22,072 nucleotides of DNA from JANRIC01 sp033765345 (lineage in GTDB: Bacteria; Bacteroidota; Bacteroidia; Cytophagales; Microscillaceae), in contig JANRIC010000189.1 in NCBI GenBank assembly GCA_033765345.1, positions 1 to 22,072 on the forward strand, in the 5' to 3' direction. The notes under the pieces were generated by a model, which was not told the DNA's origin, did not search any database, and saw only the letters and a list, made by a program, of their open reading frames with translations. Shown piece after piece: positions 16,348 to 22,072 of this stretch. A program made the translations under genes and the position numbers. Positions within the stretch are counted from its first letter, which is position 1. Each line of letters begins with the position of its first letter.

Positions 16348-16380
16348 AAACCTATAAGGTTTCAAAAACCTTATAGGTTT
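16348..16380 (+). promoter_or_regulatory. Long perfect hairpin just upstream of ilvA
   Basis: A perfect 14-bp stem pairs 16348-16361 with 16367-16380 around the five-base loop TCAAA. It ends nine bases before the ilvA ATG and is not followed by a T run. It could reduce read-through, stabilise the upstream mRNA 3' end, or mask ilvA translation initiation. The palindrome built on AACCTATAAGG also resembles a dispersed intergenic repeat of Bacteroidota, so it may not be a dedicated regulator. Confidence 0.6.
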
Positions 16381-16389
16381 ATTAGGCTT

Positions 16390-17667
16390 ATGACAACGGA
16401 TACCCTTCCCAAAACTTCCCTGGCTTCGGTCATCAATATCCAAAAAGCAGCACACGTACTCAGAGGAATCATCCCTGAAACACCTTTGATGACCAATATC
16501 AACCTATCCGATCGTTATCAGGCGCATATTTATCTCAAAAGAGAAGATCTACAGCCGGTACGCTCCTATAAAATCCGAGGTGCTTATTACAAAATCAGCG
16601 GACTCCCCCAGGAAGACCTGCAAAAAGGCGTAGTCTGTGCCAGTGCTGGCAACCATGCCCAGGGATTGGCTTATGCCTGCTACCGATTAAAAGTGCGTGG
16701 AGTGATTTTTATGCCGCACCCTACCCCTAAGCAAAAGGTGAGTCAAGTGCGTATGTTTGGGAAGGAATTCGTAGAGGTGAGACTTACCGGAGATACCTTT
16801 GATGATGCCTACCGTGAATCGGTCAAATATTGCCAAGCTGAGAAAATGACCTTTATCCATCCTTTTGATGACCCCCGAGTGATTGAGGGGCAGGCAACAG
16901 TCGGGCTGGAAATCTACTCACAAATGACCGAAGAGATCGACTACATCATCCTTCCCGTAGGCGGCGGTGGTTTATCGGCAGGCGTAGGGAGTTATTTCAA
17001 ACAAATAAGCCCCAAAACCAAAATCATCGGCGTAGAACCCAGCGGCGCAGCTGCCATGAAAATCTCCCTGGAAAAAGGTGAAATCGTCACACTCGAGAAT
17101 ATTGACAAATTCGTAGACGGCGCAGCTGTACAAAGAGTAGGAAACCTGACTTTTGACATTTGCCGACAAATATTGGATGAAGTCATCGCCGTACCCGAAG
17201 GCAAGGTCTGCTCTACGATTCTGAGCTTGTACAATGAAGAAGCCATCGTAGTGGAGCCGGCTGGTGCTTTGAGCATCGCCGCCCTGGATTTTTTGAAAGA
17301 TCGCCCCGACTTCCAAGGCAAAAATGTGGTTTGTGTCATCAGCGGAAGCAACAATGACATCACACGTATGGAAGACATCAAGGAAAGGTCAATGCTTTAT
17401 GAAGGGCTAAAGCACTATTTTATCATCAGTTTCCCGCAGCGAGCCGGTGCCTTGAGAGAGTTTCTGGTCAATATCCTGGGCGAAAACGATGACATCACCT
17501 GCTTTGAGTATATGAAAAAAAATAACCGTGAAATGGGTCCTGCCCTTGTAGGGCTAGAAGTACCTAGCCGCCAAGACTATGAAAAACTCCTCGAGCGCCT
17601 GAAAGGTAGCCCTTTCCAATACGAACACCTGAATCAACACCCGGATTTGTTTGGGTTTATTGTGTAG
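16390..17667 (+). CDS. ilvA: Threonine ammonia-lyase (threonine deaminase), biosynthetic
   Basis: This PLP enzyme converts threonine to 2-oxobutanoate and ammonia, the committed step of isoleucine synthesis. RSYKIRGA carries the PLP lysine (Lys61), SAGNHAQG is the substrate/phosphate loop, PVGGGGLSAG binds the PLP phosphate, and VISGSNND completes the catalytic domain by about residue 320. About 85 C-terminal residues (from GLKHYFIISFPQRAGALREFL) form one ACT-like regulatory domain, in place of the two in the E. coli enzyme. This suits the shorter 425-residue bacterial form. Isoleucine feedback is expected from the family but not shown. It is the last gene of the cluster; no leu genes follow. 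Confidence 0.95.
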   Translation: MTTDTLPKTSLASVINIQKAAHVLRGIIPETPLMTNINLSDRYQAHIYLKREDLQPVRSYKIRGAYYKISGLPQEDLQKGVVCASAGNHAQGLAYACYRLKVRGVIFMPHPTPKQKVSQVRMFGKEFVEVRLTGDTFDDAYRESVKYCQAEKMTFIHPFDDPRVIEGQATVGLEIYSQMTEEIDYIILPVGGGGLSAGVGSYFKQISPKTKIIGVEPSGAAAMKISLEKGEIVTLENIDKFVDGAAVQRVGNLTFDICRQILDEVIAVPEGKVCSTILSLYNEEAIVVEPAGALSIAALDFLKDRPDFQGKNVVCVISGSNNDITRMEDIKERSMLYEGLKHYFIISFPQRAGALREFLVNILGENDDITCFEYMKKNNREMGPALVGLEVPSRQDYEKLLERLKGSPFQYEHLNQHPDLFGFIV

Positions 17668-17696
17668 GTACGAGTTGGTTTTCTGGTTCAATTATA

Positions 17697-17925
17697 GGGC
17701 TTCCTAGGATGCAAACAGGGTTTTCTAAGATACAAACAGGGTTTTCTAGGATGCAAACAGGGCTTTGTAGGATGCAAACAGGGCTTTGTAGGATACAAAC
17801 AGGGCTTTGTAGGATACAAACAGGGCTTTGTAGGATGTAAACAGGGCTTTGTAGGATGTAAACAGGGCTTTGTAGGATGTAAACAGGGCTTTGTAGGATG
17901 TAAACAGGGCTTTGTAGGATGCAAA
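17697..17925. repeat. 21-bp minisatellite, about 11 units
   Basis: The units begin GGGCTTTGTAGGATG and recur every 21 bases from 17697. Ten full units and one of 19 bases are visible. The first three units differ most (for example CTTCCTAGG and TTTTCTAAG) and units 7-10 are identical, which suggests recent expansion towards the right. Because 21 is a multiple of three, reading frames stay open through it on the minus strand, but no protein is convincing. Confidence 0.9.
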
Positions 17926-17940
17926 TTTGCCCCCCTGACT

Positions 17941-18001
17941 CCCGACACCTCACACCCGACACCTCACACCCGACACCTCACACCCGACTCCCGACACCTC
18001 A
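17941..18001. repeat. 14-bp tandem repeat CCCGACACCTCACA
   Basis: Three perfect units occupy 17941-17982, followed by a 7-base partial unit (17983-17989) and a further near-unit to 18001. The C-rich strand contrasts with the A/T-rich surroundings. Similar C/G-skewed short arrays occur between genes in other Bacteroidota, as I recall them; the function is unknown. Confidence 0.8.
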
Positions 18002-18064
18002 ACAAACATTTCCTGTCAGATGATCATTTAAGGTTCTTGATGACTTTATTTGAAGATCAACCTA

Positions 18065-18097
18065 AACGATGAGGTCGCTCAAAGCGATCTCATCGTT
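18065..18097. terminator. Long hairpin between convergent transcription units
   Basis: A 15-bp stem pairs 18065-18079 with 18083-18097 around the loop CAA, with one mismatch that is a G:U pair in one RNA strand. It lies between ilvA (plus) and the M48 peptidase gene (minus), 55 bases from the latter's stop. No clean T run follows in either direction, so bidirectional termination is likely but not certain. Confidence 0.5.
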
Positions 18098-18152
18098 GAC
18101 CGTTTTAGTCAGCCACTACATTTAAGGTCTTCACCTCATAGGTTTTGGGTTT

Positions 18153-18980
18153 TTAAGGAATACTATTCTTTAGTAATTGGTAATTGCTTCCGCTGGGTTT
18201 GGTGCTGCATCCCATTTCAGTAGCTTTGGCGTTGATGTCTTGCACACGGTTGGCTGAGCTGGGGTGCGTACTGAGGAACTGTGGAGGCTCCTGGGCATTG
18301 CCTTCCGACAGGAGTTTCTCAAAAAATCCGGCGGCTCCGTTGCATTGGTATTTGGTCTTGGAGAGATAGAGTACAGACTGTGCATCAGCATCTGCTTCGG
18401 TGGTTCGGTTAAATTTCAGACCGATCAATCCTCCCACCAATTGCGATAACTGACTGGTATTTTGCCCGGATATAATCTCAATCAGGGCGGCCAATCCGTA
18501 TTGTTTGGTCATATTGGTAGTTGAGTGGCGACGCTCGGCGTGTGCAATTTCGTGCCCCATTACACCGGCGAGTTGGTCTTCAGTATCCAGGTATTTGATC
18601 AGCCCGGTATACACATAGATATATCCTCCCGGTGACACGAAGGCATTCAGTGTGGTATCATTGTGAATGATGTGTAATTTCCACTCGAAATCGTCTTTAT
18701 GAGATACATAACCGGAGTTCAGGATTTCGTTTTTCATATCCTCAAGAATCTGATAAGCTTTGGCGTATCTGGTACGATCCAAGAGAGGGTACTCTTTGGG
18801 ACTATTGGCGATTTCCTGGGAAAGTTGCTGCCCAAAAGCAATGTCATCCTGAAGGCTAAAGGCATTAAAAGCCTGTGGTCCGCCGGGAGCACAGCTATTG
18901 ATGATGAAAATAACCGTCAATCCAAAAAACAGTTTTTGGACTATTCCTTTGAAAGTGTTTACGATGAATCGTTTTTGCAT
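18153..18980 (-). CDS. M48 family metallopeptidase, predicted lipoprotein
   Basis: This 275-residue zinc peptidase resembles the BepA/LoiP-like periplasmic M48 proteins. The N-terminus (positive residues, hydrophobic stretch, then INSC with Cys30) looks like a lipoprotein signal, placing it in the periplasm or on the outer membrane. GHEIAHAERRHS contains the HExxH zinc motif (His143, Glu144, His147), and EADADA supplies the third ligand (Glu195). LSTHPSSANRV (about 236-246) is the conserved late motif of the family. The expected role is outer-membrane protein quality control, or processing. It starts 24 bases after scoB on the same strand, so it is probably the last gene of that transcript, though no functional link to CoA transfer is evident. 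Confidence 0.92.
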   Translation of the reverse strand: MQKRFIVNTFKGIVQKLFFGLTVIFIINSCAPGGPQAFNAFSLQDDIAFGQQLSQEIANSPKEYPLLDRTRYAKAYQILEDMKNEILNSGYVSHKDDFEWKLHIIHNDTTLNAFVSPGGYIYVYTGLIKYLDTEDQLAGVMGHEIAHAERRHSTTNMTKQYGLAALIEIISGQNTSQLSQLVGGLIGLKFNRTTEADADAQSVLYLSKTKYQCNGAAGFFEKLLSEGNAQEPPQFLSTHPSSANRVQDINAKATEMGCSTKPSGSNYQLLKNSIP

Positions 18981-19004
18981 GAGAATTATGAATTTAAAAT
19001 AGAT

Positions 19005-19664
19005 TTAAATAGACATCACGGGGATATTTCCCTCGATGATAAGTTTTCCTTCGGTAGATTTTTGAATTTCCTCGATAGTCACATCAGGTGCCAACTCGAT
19101 GAGTTGGAAGCCACCTTCGGGCAATACTTCAAAATAACCCAGCTCAGTCACGATTTTGCGGACACACTTTACGCCCGTTAAAGGCAGCGTACACGTTTTG
19201 AGGAGTTTGGACTTCCCGTATTTGTCTACGTGTTGCATGGCTACGATGATATTTTTGGCGGCAGCCACCAAGTCCATGGCACCTCCCATACCTTTGACCA
19301 TTTTGCCGGGGATTTTCCAGTTGGCAATGTCACCTGTTTCGGATACTTCCATAGCCCCGAGGATGGTAAGGTCGATGTGCTCTCCACGAATCATGGCAAA
19401 GCTATCCGCAGAGCTAAACAAAGAAGAGCCGGGCACCATCGTGACAGTTTGTTTACCAGCATTGATGAGGTCAGGGTCTACGTCTGCTTCTTTAGGAAAA
19501 GGGCCTATTCCGAGCAATCCGTTTTCGGATTGTAAAACCACGTTGATCCCTTCGGGAATATAATTGGCTACCAGTGTTGGAATGCCAATACCCAAATTGA
19601 CATAATACCCATCTTGTAGCTCTTGAGCGATTCTTTTTGCGATTCCGTTTTTATCTAATGCCAT
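19005..19664 (-). CDS. scoB: Succinyl-CoA:3-ketoacid CoA-transferase, subunit B
   Basis: This is the beta subunit of a 3-oxoacid CoA-transferase, which moves CoA from succinyl-CoA to acetoacetate (or a similar oxoacid) in ketone-body or branched/fatty-acid catabolism. The 219-residue protein has VNLGIGIPTLVANY and then QSENGLLGIG, whose Glu47 is the family's catalytic glutamate that forms the CoA thioester. GAMEVSETGDIANW and KGMGGAMDLV are further conserved segments. Its partner subunit A is not adjacent: a beta-propeller gene lies between them on the same strand. The closely following M48 peptidase gene suggests one transcript. Acetate/butyrate-type transferases share the fold, so the exact acyl specificity is inferred. 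Confidence 0.93.
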   Translation of the reverse strand: MALDKNGIAKRIAQELQDGYYVNLGIGIPTLVANYIPEGINVVLQSENGLLGIGPFPKEADVDPDLINAGKQTVTMVPGSSLFSSADSFAMIRGEHIDLTILGAMEVSETGDIANWKIPGKMVKGMGGAMDLVAAAKNIIVAMQHVDKYGKSKLLKTCTLPLTGVKCVRKIVTELGYFEVLPEGGFQLIELAPDVTIEEIQKSTEGKLIIEGNIPVMSI

Positions 19665-19754
19665 ATTTGAAGCGTTTTTGGTTTATAATTTTTGTTTGCC
19701 TGTGATGACAGAGACAAGGGCGAAGTATACACAACTGCCCCAAAACCCGGTGTC

Positions 19755-21170
19755 TTATTTTATTTTTTTTAAATGTATTTTCAAAACAAAGGCATTGCTT
19801 TTGTCGTGTTCCAAATGAAGCTGTGTATGCCTAAAGATCAATTCCTTTTTAAAGCGACCCGTAAGCAACCAATTCTCCTGCGTATCTACCCAAGAATCAC
19901 TCACGTGATCATTTTCTACGCCAGCGGCTTTTTCTAAAAAGATAAATTTGCCGTTTGCCTGAAAACAAAGCAGAAAAATATCTGAATTCAAACCTTGGTG
20001 TTCCGAAAACAGGTCATCTGAGCCTGTAACAGACAGATTTTTATAAAAATAGCCTGTGATGTAAACATACTTATTTTTTTGATCGGTCGCAATGCTGATT
20101 CCGCGATTGTTAAAGGGGCTTGTGCCTCTTTTGAGCCAGATCAGATTCCCCAAAGGAGAATATTTAGCAACAAACACCTGCTCTACAGCTTGATTTTGAG
20201 CAGTTTTTAACTTTTTGCCGTCAAAATTTGCCAAAGTACTTGTGCTATTTTCAGAGAAATAACCCGTTAGATAAATGCTTCCATTATCTGAGCAAATCAT
20301 ATCCTGAGCTTCGGCGTTTTGGGCGATATTTTTGACCCAAATCAGCTGTCCATCAAGAGTATACCTCGCCAAGAAAATATCGCTGTTGTAGACGGCTCCT
20401 TCTCCGGCAAAAACCTCATGACTACTCACGATGCCTGTTTTCCCAAAAAAAGCCTCCCCTGAAAGGTTACCCATCAGCAGCAGATGCCCAGTGCTGTCCC
20501 AGGTTAGCCCCCAAACGTGGATACCTGTAAAAGCTGTGAGCCCTCCAGTGGCCTGACTTGCCCAGCCAAACTCACCGTCGGGTTTGTATTTGGCTAGGTA
20601 AATATTTTTTTTTCGGATTTTATGTAAAATCGTATCCCCTAAAACTACCGTCTCTTCAAAATTACCGCATATAAACACATTTCCCAAAGAATCTAGGGTC
20701 ATTTCTTTGGCCAATACATCGCCTTTCCCTGAAAGGGTTTTGTGCCAAATTAGCTGACCTTCAGGGTTTAGTTGAGCGATAAAAGCGGTATAATATTCGT
20801 TCCCAAAGACTTCTTCCCCAGCGATTCGGAACTGATTTTTGAAATGCCCAAAGAGATAAATAGTCTCTCCCTGAATCTGCAAATCTTCCATCGGACATTC
20901 CATTTGCAAGACCCAAAGCACCTTCTGATCGGGTGTAAATTTGACCAGGAAAAACCTGCCGCTTTCTTCTTTCAGGATTTGGTTTCCTATCTGAAGTTCT
21001 TTTTCGAAATAAGCGGTCAAATACATATTTCCTTCTTGATCTGTGGCGATGAGTTCGCCTCCAGTAATATTCGGACTTTGGATAGCCCAGAACATCTCCT
21101 GTGCCCGTGATTTCAGCACGCTAAAAAAACAGCTTAGGAAAATAAAAACATATAAAAACCTGCTTGTCAA
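19755..21170 (-). CDS. Secreted beta-propeller protein (SBBP-like repeats)
   Basis: A signal peptide (TSRFLYVFIFLSCFFSV, then KSRAQ) precedes about 440 residues of repeats of the form (D/N)xxGNxYLTGYF...FLAKYxxDGxLIW, at least six times. This is typical of SBBP-type beta-propellers of Bacteroidota secreted proteins. No T9SS sorting domain is seen at the C-terminus (ends HLKKIK), so it may be periplasmic or surface-attached otherwise. The longest frame starts with ATG at 21245 and would overlap scoA by 71 bases. The TTG at 21170, just after the scoA stop at 21175-21177, gives a normal signal peptide and is preferred. It sits between scoA and scoB, which is unusual. No function beyond a predicted binding or structural role can be assigned. 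Confidence 0.82.
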   Translation of the reverse strand: MTSRFLYVFIFLSCFFSVLKSRAQEMFWAIQSPNITGGELIATDQEGNMYLTAYFEKELQIGNQILKEESGRFFLVKFTPDQKVLWVLQMECPMEDLQIQGETIYLFGHFKNQFRIAGEEVFGNEYYTAFIAQLNPEGQLIWHKTLSGKGDVLAKEMTLDSLGNVFICGNFEETVVLGDTILHKIRKKNIYLAKYKPDGEFGWASQATGGLTAFTGIHVWGLTWDSTGHLLLMGNLSGEAFFGKTGIVSSHEVFAGEGAVYNSDIFLARYTLDGQLIWVKNIAQNAEAQDMICSDNGSIYLTGYFSENSTSTLANFDGKKLKTAQNQAVEQVFVAKYSPLGNLIWLKRGTSPFNNRGISIATDQKNKYVYITGYFYKNLSVTGSDDLFSEHQGLNSDIFLLCFQANGKFIFLEKAAGVENDHVSDSWVDTQENWLLTGRFKKELIFRHTQLHLEHDKSNAFVLKIHLKKIK

Positions 21171-21174
21171 ATGC

Positions 21175-21873
21175 TTAGGAAGCTGATACAGTTCTTTGTT
21201 CAATGCGTTTTTGGTAATTAACTCCCTGGAAAATTCGCTGTACATACACTCCGGGCGTATGAATCATATTGGGATCCAACGCACCAGCAGGTACAAGTTC
21301 TTCTACTTCGGCAATAGTGATTTTACCAGCCGTAGCCATCATTGGGTTAAAGTTGCGGGCAGTTCCTCGGAAGATCAGATTACCGGAAGTATCTCCTTTC
21401 CAAGCTTTTACGAGGGCGAAATCTCCGGGTAGCCAATGCTCCATTAGGTACATTTTGCCGTTAAACTCACGCACTTCCTTGCCTTCGGCTACTTCTGTAC
21501 CATAGCCTGCGGGCGTAAAGAATGCAGGGATACCAGCTCCTGCAGCACGTACCCTTTCGGCCAGCGTACCCTGAGGAATAAGCTCAACCTCCAGCTCACC
21601 GGAAAGCAACTGGCGTTCAAATTCTTTGTTTTCGCCCACATAAGAGGAAATCATTTTTTTGACCTGACGCTGCTGGAGCATCAGTCCGATTCCAAAATCA
21701 TCAACTCCGGCATTGTTGGAGATGCAGGTGAGGTCTTTGATTCCTTTTTTGACCAGGGCAGCAATACAATTTTCGGGAATTCCACACAATCCAAAACCTC
21801 CGAGTAACAAGACGGCACCATCAGGGATGTCAGCACAAGCGGTTTCGGCATCGGCTACTACTTTGTTTACCAT
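21175..21873 (-). CDS. scoA: Succinyl-CoA:3-ketoacid CoA-transferase, subunit A
   Basis: This is the alpha subunit of the 3-oxoacid CoA-transferase whose beta subunit is encoded at 19005-19664. The 232-residue protein shows the family marks: LLLGGFGLCGIPEN near residue 25, ISNNAGVDDFGIG, SSYVGENKEFERQ, ELIPQGTLAERVRAAGAGIPAFFTPAGYGT, and GNLIFRGTARNFNP. It is the first gene of the minus-strand unit and has a good -7 promoter box 42-49 bases upstream. In most genomes scoA and scoB are adjacent or overlap; here a beta-propeller gene and about 1.5 kb separate them. Confidence 0.95.
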   Translation of the reverse strand: MVNKVVADAETACADIPDGAVLLLGGFGLCGIPENCIAALVKKGIKDLTCISNNAGVDDFGIGLMLQQRQVKKMISSYVGENKEFERQLLSGELEVELIPQGTLAERVRAAGAGIPAFFTPAGYGTEVAEGKEVREFNGKMYLMEHWLPGDFALVKAWKGDTSGNLIFRGTARNFNPMMATAGKITIAEVEELVPAGALDPNMIHTPGVYVQRIFQGVNYQKRIEQRTVSAS

Positions 21874-21914
21874 TTTTGTTGAATTGATTTATTGATTTCT
21901 GAAAATATACTGCT

Positions 21915-21922
21915 CAAAGATA
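21915..21922 (-). promoter_or_regulatory. -7 promoter box for scoA
   Basis: On the minus strand TATCTTTG is an exact match to TAnnTTTG. The -33 position would fall at about 21942-21946, in the first units of the octanucleotide array. Transcription would start near 21908, about 35 bases before the scoA ATG. Confidence 0.5.
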
Positions 21923-21936
21923 AGGGAAATTAAATA

Positions 21937-22072
21937 AATTAAGGAATTAAGGAATTAAGGAATTAAGGAATTAAGGAATTAAGGAATTAAGGAATTAAGG
22001 AATTAAGGAATTAAGGAATTAAGGAATTAAGGAATTAAGGAATTAAGGAATTAAGGAATTAAGGAATTAAGG
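21937..22072. repeat. Octanucleotide tandem repeat AATTAAGG, at least 17 perfect units
   Basis: The unit AATTAAGG (CCTTAATT on the other strand) repeats 17 times without a mismatch from 21937 to the last base of the window, so the full length is unknown. Such a long perfect microsatellite is prone to slippage, and it lies directly upstream of the scoA promoter. Confidence 0.95.

Noticed and set aside
17697..17925. CRISPR array, because of regular repeats.
   Set aside because: The units are contiguous 21-mers with no unique spacers. The octanucleotide and 14-bp arrays fail for the same reason, and no cas genes are present.
17657..17962. Minus-strand repetitive protein of CILQSPV heptads across the minisatellite (and a second frame 17688-17948 with HPTKPCL).
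   Set aside because: The 21-bp period keeps all three minus frames open, the frames overlap the end of ilvA, and there is no conserved domain or start signal. A non-coding minisatellite explains it better.
18699..19181. Plus-strand frame of 160 codons spanning the scoB/M48 junction.
   Set aside because: It is antisense to two genes with clear catalytic motifs and has no recognisable domain.
21171..21245. ATG at 21245 as start of the beta-propeller gene.
   Set aside because: It lies inside the scoA coding end and puts 25 polar residues before the signal peptide. The TTG at 21170 gives a standard signal peptide just after the scoA stop.

Overview
The window looks like chromosomal DNA of a Bacteroidota bacterium, probably a Cytophagia-like marine or free-living lineage. 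The evidence is moderate-to-low GC, few Shine-Dalgarno sequences, several promoter matches to the Bacteroidota -7 consensus TAnnTTTG, an AAA-ATPase/PD-(D/E)XK family gene, 7TMR-DISM/SpoIIE phosphatases, an SBBP-type beta-propeller protein, and intergenic repeats of the kind common in that phylum. No phage, plasmid, insertion sequence, rRNA, tRNA or CRISPR was recognised.

Layout. (1) 1-1125, minus strand: the first 375 codons of an AAA-ATPase-like/PD-(D/E)XK protein, cut by the window edge. (2) 1264-3408, plus: a stand-alone methylmalonyl-CoA mutase catalytic subunit. (3) 3804-8817, plus: two paralogous membrane-anchored SpoIIE/PP2C phosphatases. One has a 7TMR-DISM sensor and the other a Cache-type sensor; their coiled-coil and phosphatase halves are nearly the same. 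(4) 8948-9382, plus: a small low-molecular-weight tyrosine phosphatase family protein. (5) 9620-17667, plus: a complete isoleucine/valine biosynthesis cluster, ilvE-ilvD-ilvB-ilvN-ilvC-ilvA, preceded by what reads as a classical transcription attenuator. (6) 17697-18097: a 21-bp minisatellite, a 14-bp tandem repeat and a long hairpin between convergent units. (7) 18153-21873, minus: scoA, a secreted beta-propeller protein, scoB and a lipoprotein M48 metallopeptidase. (8) 21937-22072: a perfect octanucleotide tandem repeat abutting the sco promoter and running off the window.

The main discovery is the ilv attenuator at 9620-9752. A 24-codon leader peptide carries the run LVIIPLVIILVI and ends in a stop codon. 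A 10-bp antiterminator pairing (9677-9686 with 9722-9731) is mutually exclusive with a perfect 11-bp terminator hairpin followed by eight T (9718-9752), 38 bases before ilvE. The leader reads every branched-chain amino acid the cluster serves, so ribosome stalling under Ile/Val/Leu starvation would be expected to switch the whole cluster on.

A second theme is that the gaps of the ilv cluster and the flanking intergenic DNA are filled with several families of small inverted and tandem repeats. Two are about 105-110 bp, MITE-like and have imperfect terminal inverted repeats. One of these seems to supply part of a promoter for ilvD, and another inverted repeat provides a spurious ATG just upstream of ilvN. 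All functional statements rest on motif reading by eye; no database search was run.
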